Positions 44,493 to 53,407 of a stretch of 64,000 nucleotides of DNA are shown one piece after another. The stretch is from CAWHQZ01 sp963831645 (GTDB lineage Bacteria; Pseudomonadota; Alphaproteobacteria; Rhizobiales; Aestuariivirgaceae), in NCBI GenBank assembly GCA_963831645.1, contig CAWHQZ010000006.1:372001-436000 (forward strand), in the 5' to 3' direction. Numbering within the stretch: the first letter of the stretch is position 1; every line of letters begins with the position of its first letter. The notes beneath the pieces are model-generated. The model saw only the letters and a program-made list of their open reading frames with translations. It did no database searches and was not told the DNA's origin. Both the position numbers and the translations under genes were made by a program.

Positions 44493-44927
44493 GTGGCGCA
44501 AATCGCTCATCATGAGGAACTTTCGAGGGACAGCGTAAAGCCGCCATCCGAGAGATCGTTCGGCTTCACCTTCGCCGCGGTGTTTTCCCTGTTCGGCTTA
44601 TGGCTTTTCTGGCGGAGAGGCCAGTCACTTTGGTCCGCAGCCCTGCTAGCTGCGGCCCTTGGTTTTCTCATAGCCGCCATCGCGTCACCGCAAGTACTCC
44701 GACCGATCAACCTCCTGTGGTTGAAGTTCGGGCTGGTGCTGCACCGCATCGTCAATCCCATCGTCATGGGGTTGCTCTTTTTCGTCGTGTTCCTGCCTAC
44801 CGGTATCATCATGCGTCTTTTGGGCAGGGATCTTCTTCGGCTGAAGCGGAACCCGAATGGTGTTTCCTATTGGATTGTCCGCTCGCCAGAGGCCGATCGG
44901 TTGAGCAACATGAAAAATCAGTTCTAG
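44493..44927 (+). CDS. SxtJ-family small membrane protein
   Basis: 144 residues from GTG 44493 after GGAGGGG. Three to four membrane helices (FTFAAVFSLFGLWLFW; LWSAALLAAALGFLIAAI; IVNPIVMGLLFFVVFL), then RLLGRDLLRLKRNPNGVSYW. This is the SxtJ family, a small membrane protein found next to O-carbamoyltransferases in the saxitoxin cluster and widely elsewhere. Its role is not established. It starts the trio SxtJ / 49-residue protein / carbamoyltransferase. Confidence 0.88.
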   Translation: MAQIAHHEELSRDSVKPPSERSFGFTFAAVFSLFGLWLFWRRGQSLWSAALLAAALGFLIAAIASPQVLRPINLLWLKFGLVLHRIVNPIVMGLLFFVVFLPTGIIMRLLGRDLLRLKRNPNGVSYWIVRSPEADRLSNMKNQF

Positions 44928-44936
44928 GGGGAAGCC

Positions 44937-45086
44937 ATGGGATTTCTGCAGGAACTATGGGCCTTCATGATGGTCCGCAAAAAATTCTGGATGGCGCCGA
45001 TCATCATCATGGCGTTGCTGTTCGGCGGGCTTGTCGTCCTGTCGCAGGGATCGGCCGTGGCGCCGTTCATCTACACGATCTTCTGA
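44937..45086 (+). CDS. 49-residue DUF5989/SxtK-like membrane protein
   Basis: An overlooked small gene. ATG 44937 has AGGGGGAAG just upstream. The protein opens with MGFLQELWAFMMVRKKFWM and continues with one membrane helix (IIIMALLFGGLVVL) and a short end QGSAVAPFIYTIF. It lies nine bases after SxtJ and 12 before the carbamoyltransferase, the constant position of DUF5989 proteins. A single-helix subunit of the carbamoyltransferase is likely; unproven. Confidence 0.9.
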   Translation: MGFLQELWAFMMVRKKFWMAPIIIMALLFGGLVVLSQGSAVAPFIYTIF

Positions 45087-45098
45087 TTACGCATATCG

Positions 45099-46934
45099 AT
45101 GCGCATACTCGGCGTCTCGGCGTACTATCACGACAGCGCCGCCGCGCTGGTCGTCGACGGCAACATCGTGGCCGCGGCACAGGAAGAGCGGTTCACGCGG
45201 CGCAAACACGACGCCGGTTTTCCGCGCAATGCCGTGGACTACTGTCTCGCCGCGGGCTCGCTGCAGCCGGGGCAAATCGACCATGTCGTGTTCTACGAGA
45301 AGCCGTTCATCAAGTTCGAGCGGCTGATCGAGACCTATGTGGCCATGGCGCCCAGGGGCTTCCCCTCGTTCCTCAGGGCCATGCCGCTGTGGCTCAAGGA
45401 AAAGCTTTTCCTCAAGCGCATGCTCACAAATGAGCTGAAGGCCATCGACAAGGACATCAAATGGCATGAACGGCTGTTGTTCTCCGAACACCACCTGAGC
45501 CACGCGGCCAGCGCCTTCTATCCTTCCCCATTTCGCGAAGCTGTGATTCTCACCATGGACGGCGTCGGCGAATGGGCCACCGCATCGGCCGGAATCGGCC
45601 GCGACAACAAGATTACGATCCAGCGCGAGATACACTTTCCCCATTCCCTCGGGCTGCTCTACTCCGCATTCACCTACTACACCGGCTTCAAGGTGAACTC
45701 GGGCGAATACAAGGTCATGGGACTGGCACCTTATGGCGAACCCAGATATCTCCAGACGATCCTCGACCACCTGATCGATGTCCGCGACGACGGATCCTTT
45801 TTGCTGGACCAACGGTACTTCGACTACGCAACCGGTCTCAGGATGACGAACGGTGAGTTTGACGCGCTGTTCGGCGGGCCGGCACGCCGCCCGGACCAGC
45901 TTCTCACGCAACGCCACATGGACCTTGCCGCCTCGGTGCAGGCGGTAACCGAACTCGTGGTACGGCGGATGGCCAAACATCTGGCAAACGAAACCGGCCA
46001 GAAGAATCTCTGCCTTGCGGGCGGTGTGGCGCTGAATTGCGTGGCGAACGGCAAGGTCCTGAAGGACGGCTGCTTCGAGAACATCTGGATCCAACCGGCC
46101 TCAGGTGACGCCGGCGGTGCGCTGGGCGCCGCGCTCGCCGCATCGCACGATCAGCTGGGGCTGCCGCGAGCGGTTCGCAACACTCCAGATGCCATGTCAG
46201 GAGCCTATCTCGGACCCGAGTACGACGATCGGCAAATCGAACAAGCGCTGACGAACAGCGGTGCGCGTTTCACGCGGCTCACCGACGATTCGACTATCGG
46301 TGAAACGGTTGCGGCTCTCAAGGACAGCAAGGCGATCGGTTGGTTTCAGGGGCGGGCGGAGTTCGGCCCGCGCGCCCTCGGCAACCGTTCGATCCTGGGA
46401 GACGCGCGGTCACCCTCCATGCAGAAGGTTCTCAACCTCAAGGTGAAATACCGCAAGTCGTTCAGGCCTTTCGCACCCTCGGTGCTGCGCGAGGATGTCG
46501 CCGACTGGTTCACTCTCGATTGCGACAGCCCTTACATGCTGCTGGTTGCCGACGTCGTGGAAAGCCGGCGCCGCCGGATGACCGAGGCGGAAGTCAGCCT
46601 CTTCGGCATCGACAAGCTCAATGTGGTTCGCTCGGACATTCCGGCGGTGACGCACATCGACTATTCGGCACGAGTCCAGACCGTGCACAGGGAAACGAAC
46701 CCCCGCTATCACGCCCTGATCAGCGCCTTCAAGCAGGCTACCGGATGCCCGGTCCTGGTGAACACGAGCTTCAACGTTCGCGGTGAGCCGATCGTCGGCA
46801 GCCCCGAAGACGCGTTCCGCTGCTTCATGGGTACGGAGATCGACGTGCTCGTTTGCGGCAACTACTTCCTGCGCAAAGTGGAGCAGGATCCGAAGCTTAA
46901 GGTGGATTACAAGGAAACGTTCGAGCTGGATTGA
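45099..46934 (+). CDS. O-carbamoyltransferase, NodU/CmcH/TobZ family
   Basis: 611 residues. N-terminal Kae1-like domain (MRILGVSAYYHDSAAALVVDG; EEHHLSHAASAF-like HHLSHAASAFYPSPF) and C-terminal YrdC-like domain (NTSFNVRGEPIVGSPEDA). The metal/nucleotide loop LAGGVALNCVANGK and the FGPRALGNRSILGD and KVKYRKSFRPFAPSV motifs are complete. These enzymes use carbamoyl phosphate and ATP to carbamoylate a hydroxyl, for example in Nod factors and antibiotics. Encoded with SxtJ and DUF5989. The acceptor is unknown. Confidence 0.94.
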   Translation: MRILGVSAYYHDSAAALVVDGNIVAAAQEERFTRRKHDAGFPRNAVDYCLAAGSLQPGQIDHVVFYEKPFIKFERLIETYVAMAPRGFPSFLRAMPLWLKEKLFLKRMLTNELKAIDKDIKWHERLLFSEHHLSHAASAFYPSPFREAVILTMDGVGEWATASAGIGRDNKITIQREIHFPHSLGLLYSAFTYYTGFKVNSGEYKVMGLAPYGEPRYLQTILDHLIDVRDDGSFLLDQRYFDYATGLRMTNGEFDALFGGPARRPDQLLTQRHMDLAASVQAVTELVVRRMAKHLANETGQKNLCLAGGVALNCVANGKVLKDGCFENIWIQPASGDAGGALGAALAASHDQLGLPRAVRNTPDAMSGAYLGPEYDDRQIEQALTNSGARFTRLTDDSTIGETVAALKDSKAIGWFQGRAEFGPRALGNRSILGDARSPSMQKVLNLKVKYRKSFRPFAPSVLREDVADWFTLDCDSPYMLLVADVVESRRRRMTEAEVSLFGIDKLNVVRSDIPAVTHIDYSARVQTVHRETNPRYHALISAFKQATGCPVLVNTSFNVRGEPIVGSPEDAFRCFMGTEIDVLVCGNYFLRKVEQDPKLKVDYKETFELD

Positions 46935-47033
46935 GCCTCTCTACTCGTTCATGAATCAGGGCCTTTCGCCCGTTCTGGACTTGGTGTAGGCGTTGCCGAA
47001 GGGCAAAGATTCTCTGGAGCGGGCAACCTGAAA

Positions 47034-47789
47034 ATGCTGCATTTCTCGGCCTCCCACGTCAGATATGACCCCTATCCGCTGCTGGTTCTCAGGCCGGCGC
47101 TCCAGCCCGATCTCTACAACGAACTCGTCGACACTTATCCGGACACCTCGCTGTTCGGAACCCATCCGAAATACGACTTCAAGCTGACTCTTTCCGAGAA
47201 GTTCCGGCCCGACAACTACAGCAGGTTCATCGAGGAGTGCAAACCCTGGAAGCGCTTTCACGCGTGGCTGAAGAGTGGCGAGTTCATTCGTGCCACGGTG
47301 GAGTTCCTGAAGGCGAACAAGATCGACCTCGACGTCGACGAGTGTTTCGAGCCCGCCTTGAAACGGCTCGGCCGGGTGCTGGGAGCGGCAAAGCACGGCA
47401 GGCTGCCATCCATCGCGCCGCGGTTGCGCAGCCGGTTCGAATTCTCGGTTCTCAAGGCCGACGGCGGCGAAGTCGCGCCGCATACCGACACGCCGAGAAA
47501 GATCATCACACTCGTCCTTTCGATGACCAGGGACGGCGAATGGAACCCCGAGTTCGGGGGCGGGCTCGACGTCAATCGGCCGCGCGGTACCCAGTACGCC
47601 TTCAACTGGACGAACAAGATGGTTCCCTGGGACGCAGTCGACATCCTCGAAACCATTCCTTTTGTTCCCAATCAATGCACGGTGTTCGTCAAGACGTTCA
47701 ATTCCCTCCACTCCGTGCGCAAGATGCAAGTGAAGGGATCAAAGGCCTTGCGCAAGACGGTGACCATCGTCATTGAAAGAGAGGAATAG
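47034..47789 (+). CDS. 2-oxoglutarate/Fe(II)-dependent oxygenase-like protein
   Basis: 251 residues. HxD metal pair in EVAPHTDTPRKIITLVLSM, distal His in FNSLHSVRKM and the 2OG-binding Arg in ALRKTVTIVIERE. The N-terminus (HVRYDPYPLLVLRPALQPDLYNELVDTYPD) fits the 2OG-oxygenase 'phyH/hydroxylase' entry pattern. It has a 99-base leader after the carbamoyltransferase and likely belongs to the same unit. Substrate unknown. Confidence 0.83.
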   Translation: MLHFSASHVRYDPYPLLVLRPALQPDLYNELVDTYPDTSLFGTHPKYDFKLTLSEKFRPDNYSRFIEECKPWKRFHAWLKSGEFIRATVEFLKANKIDLDVDECFEPALKRLGRVLGAAKHGRLPSIAPRLRSRFEFSVLKADGGEVAPHTDTPRKIITLVLSMTRDGEWNPEFGGGLDVNRPRGTQYAFNWTNKMVPWDAVDILETIPFVPNQCTVFVKTFNSLHSVRKMQVKGSKALRKTVTIVIEREE

Positions 47790-47905
47790 CGGGATAAGGC
47801 GTTGAAACGTACTTCGCTGGATCGTTATACGATGCCGGGTTCGAAGGCGCTGACGGTTGAGTGCGATAACGGGGCACGGTACCCTGGCTTCGGCGGGAAG
47901 CAGAC

Positions 47906-48727
47906 ATGACCGACCTAACGACAGCTACACGCAAGGGTCTTGCGCAACGCTTTCGGGAGGAGCGCCGCAGACGCGTCAAGCGCCTCGGCAAGCGCGTAAT
48001 CCGCAAACTTGCCGATTTTCTCGCTCGCCAGTCCCTCGTCGGTGACGCTCCGGTGCTGGACAAGCGGCACTTTCCTTTTCTGCAGTCCCTGACCGACAAC
48101 TGGATCAGCATCCGCAATGAGGTCGAAGCGATCCTCAAGCACCGTGAGGTAGTACCCGCCTTCCAGGAGGTCTCACCCGACCAGATGCGCATCTCCAGGG
48201 ACGCGAACTGGCGCACCTTCTTCCTCTACGGCTTCGGCACCAGGCTCGACAAGAACTGCCGGCAGGCCCCGCTCACCACGAAGCTGCTCGAGGGCGTGCC
48301 GAACCTGCAGACGGCCTGGTTTTCGATTCTCGGCCCCGGATCACACATCTCAGCCCATCGCGGCGTATCGAAGGGCATCCTGTCCTCGCACCTCGGCCTG
48401 ATCATTCCCAAGGACGCCGAAAAATGCCGTATGCGGGTCGGCGACACGATCAATGTCTGGCGCCCGGGGGAGATCTTCGTGTTCGACGACACCTATGATC
48501 ATGAGGTATGGAACGACACGGACGAGGAGCGGGTCATTCTCCTCTTTCACTTCGACCGTCCGATGCGAATGCCCGGCCGCGTTCTCAACCGGACGTTCGT
48601 GGCGCTCCTGAAGCTCAGCGCCTATTACCAGGACCCAAAGAAGAACATGGCCGCCTTCGAGGAACGATTCGAAGCCGCGACGCGGCGGGCAAACGAGAAT
48701 CTGGAGAAGCTAAGCGAAACGGAATAG
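47906..48727 (+). CDS. Aspartyl/asparaginyl beta-hydroxylase (LpxO-like) family
   Basis: 273 residues. The family core is present: WFSILGPGSHISAHRGVSKGILSSHLGLIIP (first Fe His), CRMRVGDTINVWRPGEIFVFDDTYDHEVWN (second His), and ERVILLFHFDRP with the 2OG Arg. LpxO, in this family, 2-hydroxylates a lipid A acyl chain; others hydroxylate Asp/Asn. It ends 24 bases before the convergent serine palmitoyltransferase gene, so a role on the local lipid product is plausible. Confidence 0.86.
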   Translation: MTDLTTATRKGLAQRFREERRRRVKRLGKRVIRKLADFLARQSLVGDAPVLDKRHFPFLQSLTDNWISIRNEVEAILKHREVVPAFQEVSPDQMRISRDANWRTFFLYGFGTRLDKNCRQAPLTTKLLEGVPNLQTAWFSILGPGSHISAHRGVSKGILSSHLGLIIPKDAEKCRMRVGDTINVWRPGEIFVFDDTYDHEVWNDTDEERVILLFHFDRPMRMPGRVLNRTFVALLKLSAYYQDPKKNMAAFEERFEAATRRANENLEKLSETE

Positions 48728-48750
48728 AACCTCCTAGACGACCAACTCGA

Positions 48751-49965
48751 TCACTGCGCAGCGACGCTTTGGCCGTGCTGCCCTGCAGAAACGACCTCGC
48801 CGAACAGCCCGACGATGCGGTCGATATCGCCGTCCGTGTGGGCCGCCGAGACCGAGCAGCGCAGGAGGCACAGCTTGCCGGGCGTTCCCGGCGGCAGCCC
48901 GATGTTCACGTAGACGCCTGCCTTGAGCAGCGCATTCCACATGGTGATCGTCGAGGCTTCATCGTCGCACTTCACCGCCACGACCGGGCTCACAACGTCG
49001 CATCCGAGACTCAATCCGAGGGCCCGGAAGCCTTCGAACAGGCGGCTGGAATTGCGCATGATGCGGTCGCGCCGCTGTGGCTCGGCGGCAAGCTTGCCGA
49101 GTGCGACCCGCGCGGTGGCGACCGCCGAGGGCGAGGGTGACGCGGTGAACATGTAGGGTCGCGAAGCGTAGCGAATGGTGTCGAACAGGGGATGATTGCC
49201 GGCTGCGAAGCCGCCGATCGCCCCGATGCTCTTCGAGAAGGTGCCGACAACGAAGTCGACCTCGTCCTCGAGCCCGGCTTCATCGGCGAGCCCGCGGCCG
49301 TTCGGGCCCAGCACACCGAAGGAATGGGCTTCGTCCACCAGGAGCTGGAAGCCGTGCCGTTTCTTCACGGCGATGAAATCAGCCAGAGGCGCGCGGTCGC
49401 CGAGCATCGAATAGATGCCCTCGAGGACCACCAGCCGGCCGCCTTCCTCGCCTTCCAGACGCGCCAGCCTCTTGTCGAGGTCGTCCGCGTCATTGTGGCG
49501 GAAGCGCACCAGCTTGGCGCCCGAAAGGGTGCAGCCGTCATAGATCGAGGAGTGGGAATCGGCGTCGAGCAGAATGGTATCCTTGGGTCCCGCAAGACCG
49601 GCCAGGGTACCGAGATTGGCCTGGTAGCCGGTCGTGAACATGATGCAGTGCCGGCGGGCGAGGAACCGTGCAAGCTCCGCCTCGAGCGCCCTGTGCATCG
49701 CATATGTGCCATTGGCGATCCGCGACCCTGTGGTGCCCGTGCCGAACTCGTCGAGCGCCGCCTTGCCGGCGGCGATGCAGTCGGGCTCGAAGGTGATGCC
49801 CATGTAGTTGTTGGTTCCGGCGAGGATCGTTTCGCGGCCGTCGATGATCGCCCGCGTCGGCGACAGAACGCGGCTGTTGACGATGCCGACCGCGTTGGCC
49901 CCCATGGCTACCATGCGTTCGAAGCGGTCGGCGATCGGCCGGTGTTTGTCGAGCAGATCCTTCAT
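48751..49965 (-). CDS. spt: Alpha-oxoamine synthase, probable serine palmitoyltransferase
   Basis: 404 residues. PLP fold-type I: NNYMGITFEP, GTGTTGSRIANGTYAMHRALE, DADSHSSIYDG, VVLEGIYSMLGD, DEAHSFGVLGPNGRG and the Lys loop VGTFSKSIGAIGGFAAG. The family includes BioF, Kbl, HemA and Spt. The neighbours (carrier protein with ATGA overlap, CerR-like reductase, acyl-ACP synthetase) match the order known for ceramide synthesis in Caulobacter, so Spt (serine plus acyl-AcpR to 3-oxosphinganine) is the best call. Direct proof would need biochemistry. Confidence 0.85.
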   Translation of the reverse strand: MKDLLDKHRPIADRFERMVAMGANAVGIVNSRVLSPTRAIIDGRETILAGTNNYMGITFEPDCIAAGKAALDEFGTGTTGSRIANGTYAMHRALEAELARFLARRHCIMFTTGYQANLGTLAGLAGPKDTILLDADSHSSIYDGCTLSGAKLVRFRHNDADDLDKRLARLEGEEGGRLVVLEGIYSMLGDRAPLADFIAVKKRHGFQLLVDEAHSFGVLGPNGRGLADEAGLEDEVDFVVGTFSKSIGAIGGFAAGNHPLFDTIRYASRPYMFTASPSPSAVATARVALGKLAAEPQRRDRIMRNSSRLFEGFRALGLSLGCDVVSPVVAVKCDDEASTITMWNALLKAGVYVNIGLPPGTPGKLCLLRCSVSAAHTDGDIDRIVGLFGEVVSAGQHGQSVAAQ

Positions 49966-50219
49966 GCCACCTCGCTTCGTTTGCTCCGCTTTTCGACCAC
50001 ACTCACCAGCTCGTCCATGGTGCGGATTTCCGATAGCACGTTGAGCGGAATTTCGATATCGAAGTGGTCTTCGACCTCCATCACGAAGTCCATTACCGTA
50101 ACCGAATCGATGTTGAGATCGGCGGCGATGTCAGTGCGCGGAGTAATGTCGGCCCCGCCGCGGTTGAATGGCTGCAGCAACTTCGACAGCTGCTCGAAAA
50201 TCTGCTCACGCCCGCTCAC
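49962..50219 (-). CDS. acpR: Acyl carrier protein, AcpR-like
   Basis: 85 residues from GTG 50219, which overlaps the reductase stop (GTGA). It contains the phosphopantetheine Ser in DLNIDSVTVMDFVMEVEDHFDIEIP. The stop overlaps the Spt start. Distinct from the housekeeping AcpP by position and sequence. In Caulobacter the AcpR carries the acyl chain used for ceramide. A longer reading to 50297 is not the real start. Confidence 0.88.
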   Translation of the reverse strand: MSGREQIFEQLSKLLQPFNRGGADITPRTDIAADLNIDSVTVMDFVMEVEDHFDIEIPLNVLSEIRTMDELVSVVEKRSKRSEVA

Positions 50220-51211
50220 GGTCGCATGGCCTCCCGGCGGGCAAAGGCGGGCGCCTCGGCGGCCCGCGGCGGCAACCAGCCCTGCTCGCGATACCACGCC
50301 ATGGTTTCGCCGAGCCCCACCTCCAGGCCGCGCTGCGGCCGCCAGGCGCTGACCTGCTCCAGGCGGGGCCCACGCGCCACCCAGTCCCGGTGATAGAGCT
50401 CGTTAAGCTTTCCCGGGGAAACCAGCGGCGCTCCGCCAACGAACCGCGCAGCGAGGACTGACGCCAGTACCGGCAGAGCCAGCATCGACCTCGGTATCAG
50501 AGCGACACGGGTCGGGTACCTGTTGACGAGCGCGGCTGCGGCCGCGACGTCCCGCCAGCCGTAGCCGCCGTGCCTGCCGTCGTCGATCTCATAGCGCTCA
50601 GCGCTCGGCGCCCGGCTTGTCGACAGGATTGCCAGTGCGTCGGCGAGATCGGCTACGTGGATCAGCGAAAACCTGGCCCCCGCCGTCCCCGGCAACCACG
50701 CCGTATGCCGGCTCAGCGCCCGGATCAGCGGCAGCGTGCTCCGGTCTCCCGGGCCATAGACGGCGGGCGGGCGCACGATGATCCACGACAGACCCTTCGG
50801 CTTGCGCTCGAGTGCGTTCTCGCCTTCACGCTTGCTCGCCGCGTAGTCCGACAGCTGCGGTTCCCGCGCGGCAATCGAGGAAACCTGAACGAACCTCTCG
50901 ACGCCTGCGGTTTCGGCCGCTTCGACGATCCGCTCGGTGCCCTGGCCGTTGGTCGCGAAGAACTCATGGCGCGAGCCGGCCTTGATCAGTCCGGCGCAAT
51001 GGATGACTGCTTCGGCGCCCCTGGTGACAGCGGCTGCGGCATCGCGGCTTGCGATGTCGCCCTCGATCAGTTCAACGCCTTCGGGAAACCGCCCCTCGAT
51101 CGCTTTCCGTCTTCTGGTCAGCCCACGCACGGCGCGGCCGCGCTCGAGCAGCGCCGCAGCGACGTGACGCCCGACAAAGCCTGAAACACCAGTGACGACA
51201 ACGGGTCGCAT
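50216..51211 (-). CDS. cerR: NAD(P)-dependent epimerase/dehydratase-family reductase, CerR-like
   Basis: 331 residues, extended-SDR: TGVSGFVGRHVAAALL cofactor loop, VIHCAGLI, SSIAAREPQLSDYAASK (Tyr-x-x-x-Lys) and RPPAVYGPGDR. In the Caulobacter-type pathway CerR reduces the 3-oxo group of the long-chain base or oxidised ceramide. The call rests on cluster order more than on unique motifs. Confidence 0.85.
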   Translation of the reverse strand: MRPVVVTGVSGFVGRHVAAALLERGRAVRGLTRRRKAIEGRFPEGVELIEGDIASRDAAAAVTRGAEAVIHCAGLIKAGSRHEFFATNGQGTERIVEAAETAGVERFVQVSSIAAREPQLSDYAASKREGENALERKPKGLSWIIVRPPAVYGPGDRSTLPLIRALSRHTAWLPGTAGARFSLIHVADLADALAILSTSRAPSAERYEIDDGRHGGYGWRDVAAAAALVNRYPTRVALIPRSMLALPVLASVLAARFVGGAPLVSPGKLNELYHRDWVARGPRLEQVSAWRPQRGLEVGLGETMAWYREQGWLPPRAAEAPAFARREAMRP

Positions 51212-51248
51212 GGCTGCGATCTCGCTTCTAGCGCAGTTCGCGGAGATG

Positions 51249-53120
51249 TCAGTTCGCTACCGCCAGACGCGGTCGATCATAGTCGAGACTGCCGGGCAGG
51301 CCGATCTCCGCGATCTCGCCGGAAAGATAGCGCGCCTTGGCGGTCGCCCGCGACAACTTTCCGGAGGATGTGAAGGGCAGGCTGCGCGGCGCGACGAGCA
51401 CGACATGGCACTCGATTCCGGCCGACCGGTGCACCGCCGCCCTGACGGCGCGGCGCAAGACCTGCATATGCTCGCGCTCGGTAAGCCGGCACTGAACCAG
51501 GACCACGAGCCGGTCCTCGCCCGCGGAGGTTTCTACGGCGAACGCGGCCGCATCCCCGCCGCGCAGCCATGCGACGCACTCGACCGTCCATTCGATATCC
51601 TGCGGCCAGATGTTGCGGCCGTTGTGCAGGATCAGGTCCTTGGCCCGCCCGGTAATGACGATCTCGCCGCCGATCAGATAACCCATATCGCCGGTATCCA
51701 TGAAGCCGTCGTCCCGCATCACCGCGCGGGTCGCTTCGGCATCGGCGAAATAGCCGGCCATGATGCTGGGGCCCCGCACCAGGATTCGTCCGATCTCCCG
51801 TTCGCCCAGCACCCGCCCTTCGTCGTCCACTACTTTGAGCTCGTGTCCCGGCAAAGGCGCGCCGCAGACCACCAGGGCGCACACCTTCTCCGGATTGAGC
51901 CGCACGCGATCGGCGGCGCGGACCGCCTTGCGCCGCATCTTGAACAGGGCGCGATCGATCACATCGACTTTCACCGCCTCGTCCAGGCGGGCGAATGTGA
52001 TCGCGAGCGTAGATTCCGCCATGCCGTAGCTCGGCAGGAATGCACGCGGATCGAAACCGGCCACCGCCATCCGTCTGCTGAACTGCTCAACGACCTCCGG
52101 CCTTACCATGTCGCCGCCGATGCCGGCCACCCGCAGGCGGGACAGATCGAGCTTGACGGCATCCCCATTGATGCGGTGGCCCGCCAGCTCATAGCCGAAC
52201 GAAGGCGAATAGGTTATCGTCGACCGGTTGTCGGACATGAGCTTGAGCCATAGCGCCGGCCGACGGGTGAAGGCGGGAGCGGGAAGATAGTCGACGCTGC
52301 CCTGCGCCATCATCGGCGCGATGCAGAACCCGACGAGGCCCATGTCGTGATAGAGCGGCAGCCATGAGAAGGCGCGGTCGTCTTCGTTGACCCGCAGAGC
52401 CGCCAGGATGGCGCGGGCGTTGGCGGTAATCGCGCGTTGCGTCACCAGCACGCCCTTGGGCTCGGAAGTCGAGCCCGACGAATACTGGATGTAGGCGGGC
52501 TCGTCGGCATTGAAAGCTGCGGGATCAGCGGCAGAAGGCGCCCTCGCGCCCGCAAGCTCGGCGAAGCTGCACGCGACGGCGACACCTGCTTGTTCACCGG
52601 CGAGGCGCAGATGTTCTTTCAGGCTTTCCGGCGCGATAGCGACGGCCGCCCGGGAGTTCCGCAGCATACCGGCGATGCGCTGAATGTAGGCTTCCTTGCC
52701 TCCGACGTGCATGGCGTAGGGCACCGGGCATGGTATCAGTCCTGCATATTGGCAGCCGAAGAACACCGCCAGGAACTCGGGTGTGGTTTCCGCTACCACT
52801 GCGACGCGGTCGCCGCGCTCGAGCCCGAGCGCCAGGAGGCTGCGCGCGGTGTCGAGAGCCCGCTCACGCAGCGTGGAATAGGGCAAGCAGATTTCGAGAT
52901 CGCCTCGTGAGGAATAGAAGTTCAGTCCGGTTTCACCGCGTGCCGCGTAGTCGAGAGCTTCTGCGAGAGTGCTGAATTCGCCGCGGACCTGGGGCAGATT
53001 GCGATTGCAACGTACCGTGGCCCCCAGCGCCTCACCGGCGCGGCTCCCGTGGGCTGCGATCCCCCCTGTCAAGTCAGCTCTCACCCTCGTCCCCTCGCGC
53101 GCTCCCGAGGCCGCGCACAA
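51249..53120 (-). CDS. aasR: Fatty acyl-AMP ligase / acyl-AcpR synthetase, AasR-like
   Basis: 623 residues from ATG 53120 (a GTG at 53084 is possible). ANL superfamily: P-loop YIQYSSGSTSEPKGVLVTQ, FSWLPLYHDMGLVGF (FAAL-type), PSYGMAESTLAITF, GYFADAEATRAVMRDDGFMDTGDMGYL and the hinge ITGRAKDLILHNGRNI, with a C-terminal Lys in SSGKLSRA. It should load fatty acids onto AcpR. First gene of the spt operon. The 287 bases upstream hold no gene; an AT-rich stretch at 53258-53282 is the best place for a promoter. Confidence 0.87.
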   Translation of the reverse strand: MCAASGAREGTRVRADLTGGIAAHGSRAGEALGATVRCNRNLPQVRGEFSTLAEALDYAARGETGLNFYSSRGDLEICLPYSTLRERALDTARSLLALGLERGDRVAVVAETTPEFLAVFFGCQYAGLIPCPVPYAMHVGGKEAYIQRIAGMLRNSRAAVAIAPESLKEHLRLAGEQAGVAVACSFAELAGARAPSAADPAAFNADEPAYIQYSSGSTSEPKGVLVTQRAITANARAILAALRVNEDDRAFSWLPLYHDMGLVGFCIAPMMAQGSVDYLPAPAFTRRPALWLKLMSDNRSTITYSPSFGYELAGHRINGDAVKLDLSRLRVAGIGGDMVRPEVVEQFSRRMAVAGFDPRAFLPSYGMAESTLAITFARLDEAVKVDVIDRALFKMRRKAVRAADRVRLNPEKVCALVVCGAPLPGHELKVVDDEGRVLGEREIGRILVRGPSIMAGYFADAEATRAVMRDDGFMDTGDMGYLIGGEIVITGRAKDLILHNGRNIWPQDIEWTVECVAWLRGGDAAAFAVETSAGEDRLVVLVQCRLTEREHMQVLRRAVRAAVHRSAGIECHVVLVAPRSLPFTSSGKLSRATAKARYLSGEIAEIGLPGSLDYDRPRLAVAN

Positions 53121-53257
53121 AACACGTTTGCGGTGGTGTGTTCACCGCCTCCTTGAAGCCCTCTACGATCCGCGACGCATTCCCCTGCGCAAATTGGTAG
53201 CAGTGGCGCCGGGACCGGCAAAATCAAAACGTGTTGCAGAATGTAACTGGCATCACC

Positions 53258-53282
53258 ACAATTTATTTAATTTTTTCAAATG
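53258..53282. promoter_or_regulatory. AT-rich segment, likely promoter region for aasR or the convergent hydroxylase
   Basis: ACAATTTATTTAATTTTTTC is far more AT-rich than the surroundings and lies in the only gap between the divergent-to-convergent genes upstream of aasR. No clear -35/-10 pair could be assigned. Confidence 0.3.
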
Positions 53283-53407
53283 GTTAGAGGCAGTGTCTGA
53301 AAATGCCGCAGCCACCGGTGCGGGGATCCCCCGAATCATCCTGGCGGAAATCCGTCCGGCCGATCGCCAGTGATTCTGGGCTGCCGCTCGTCCTCGACGG
53401 AAATCCG

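Noticed and set aside
37130..48727. Symbiosis (nod) locus
   Set aside because: The carbamoyl-, sulfo- and methyltransferase families are shared with Nod-factor synthesis, but nodA, nodB, nodC and nodD are absent.
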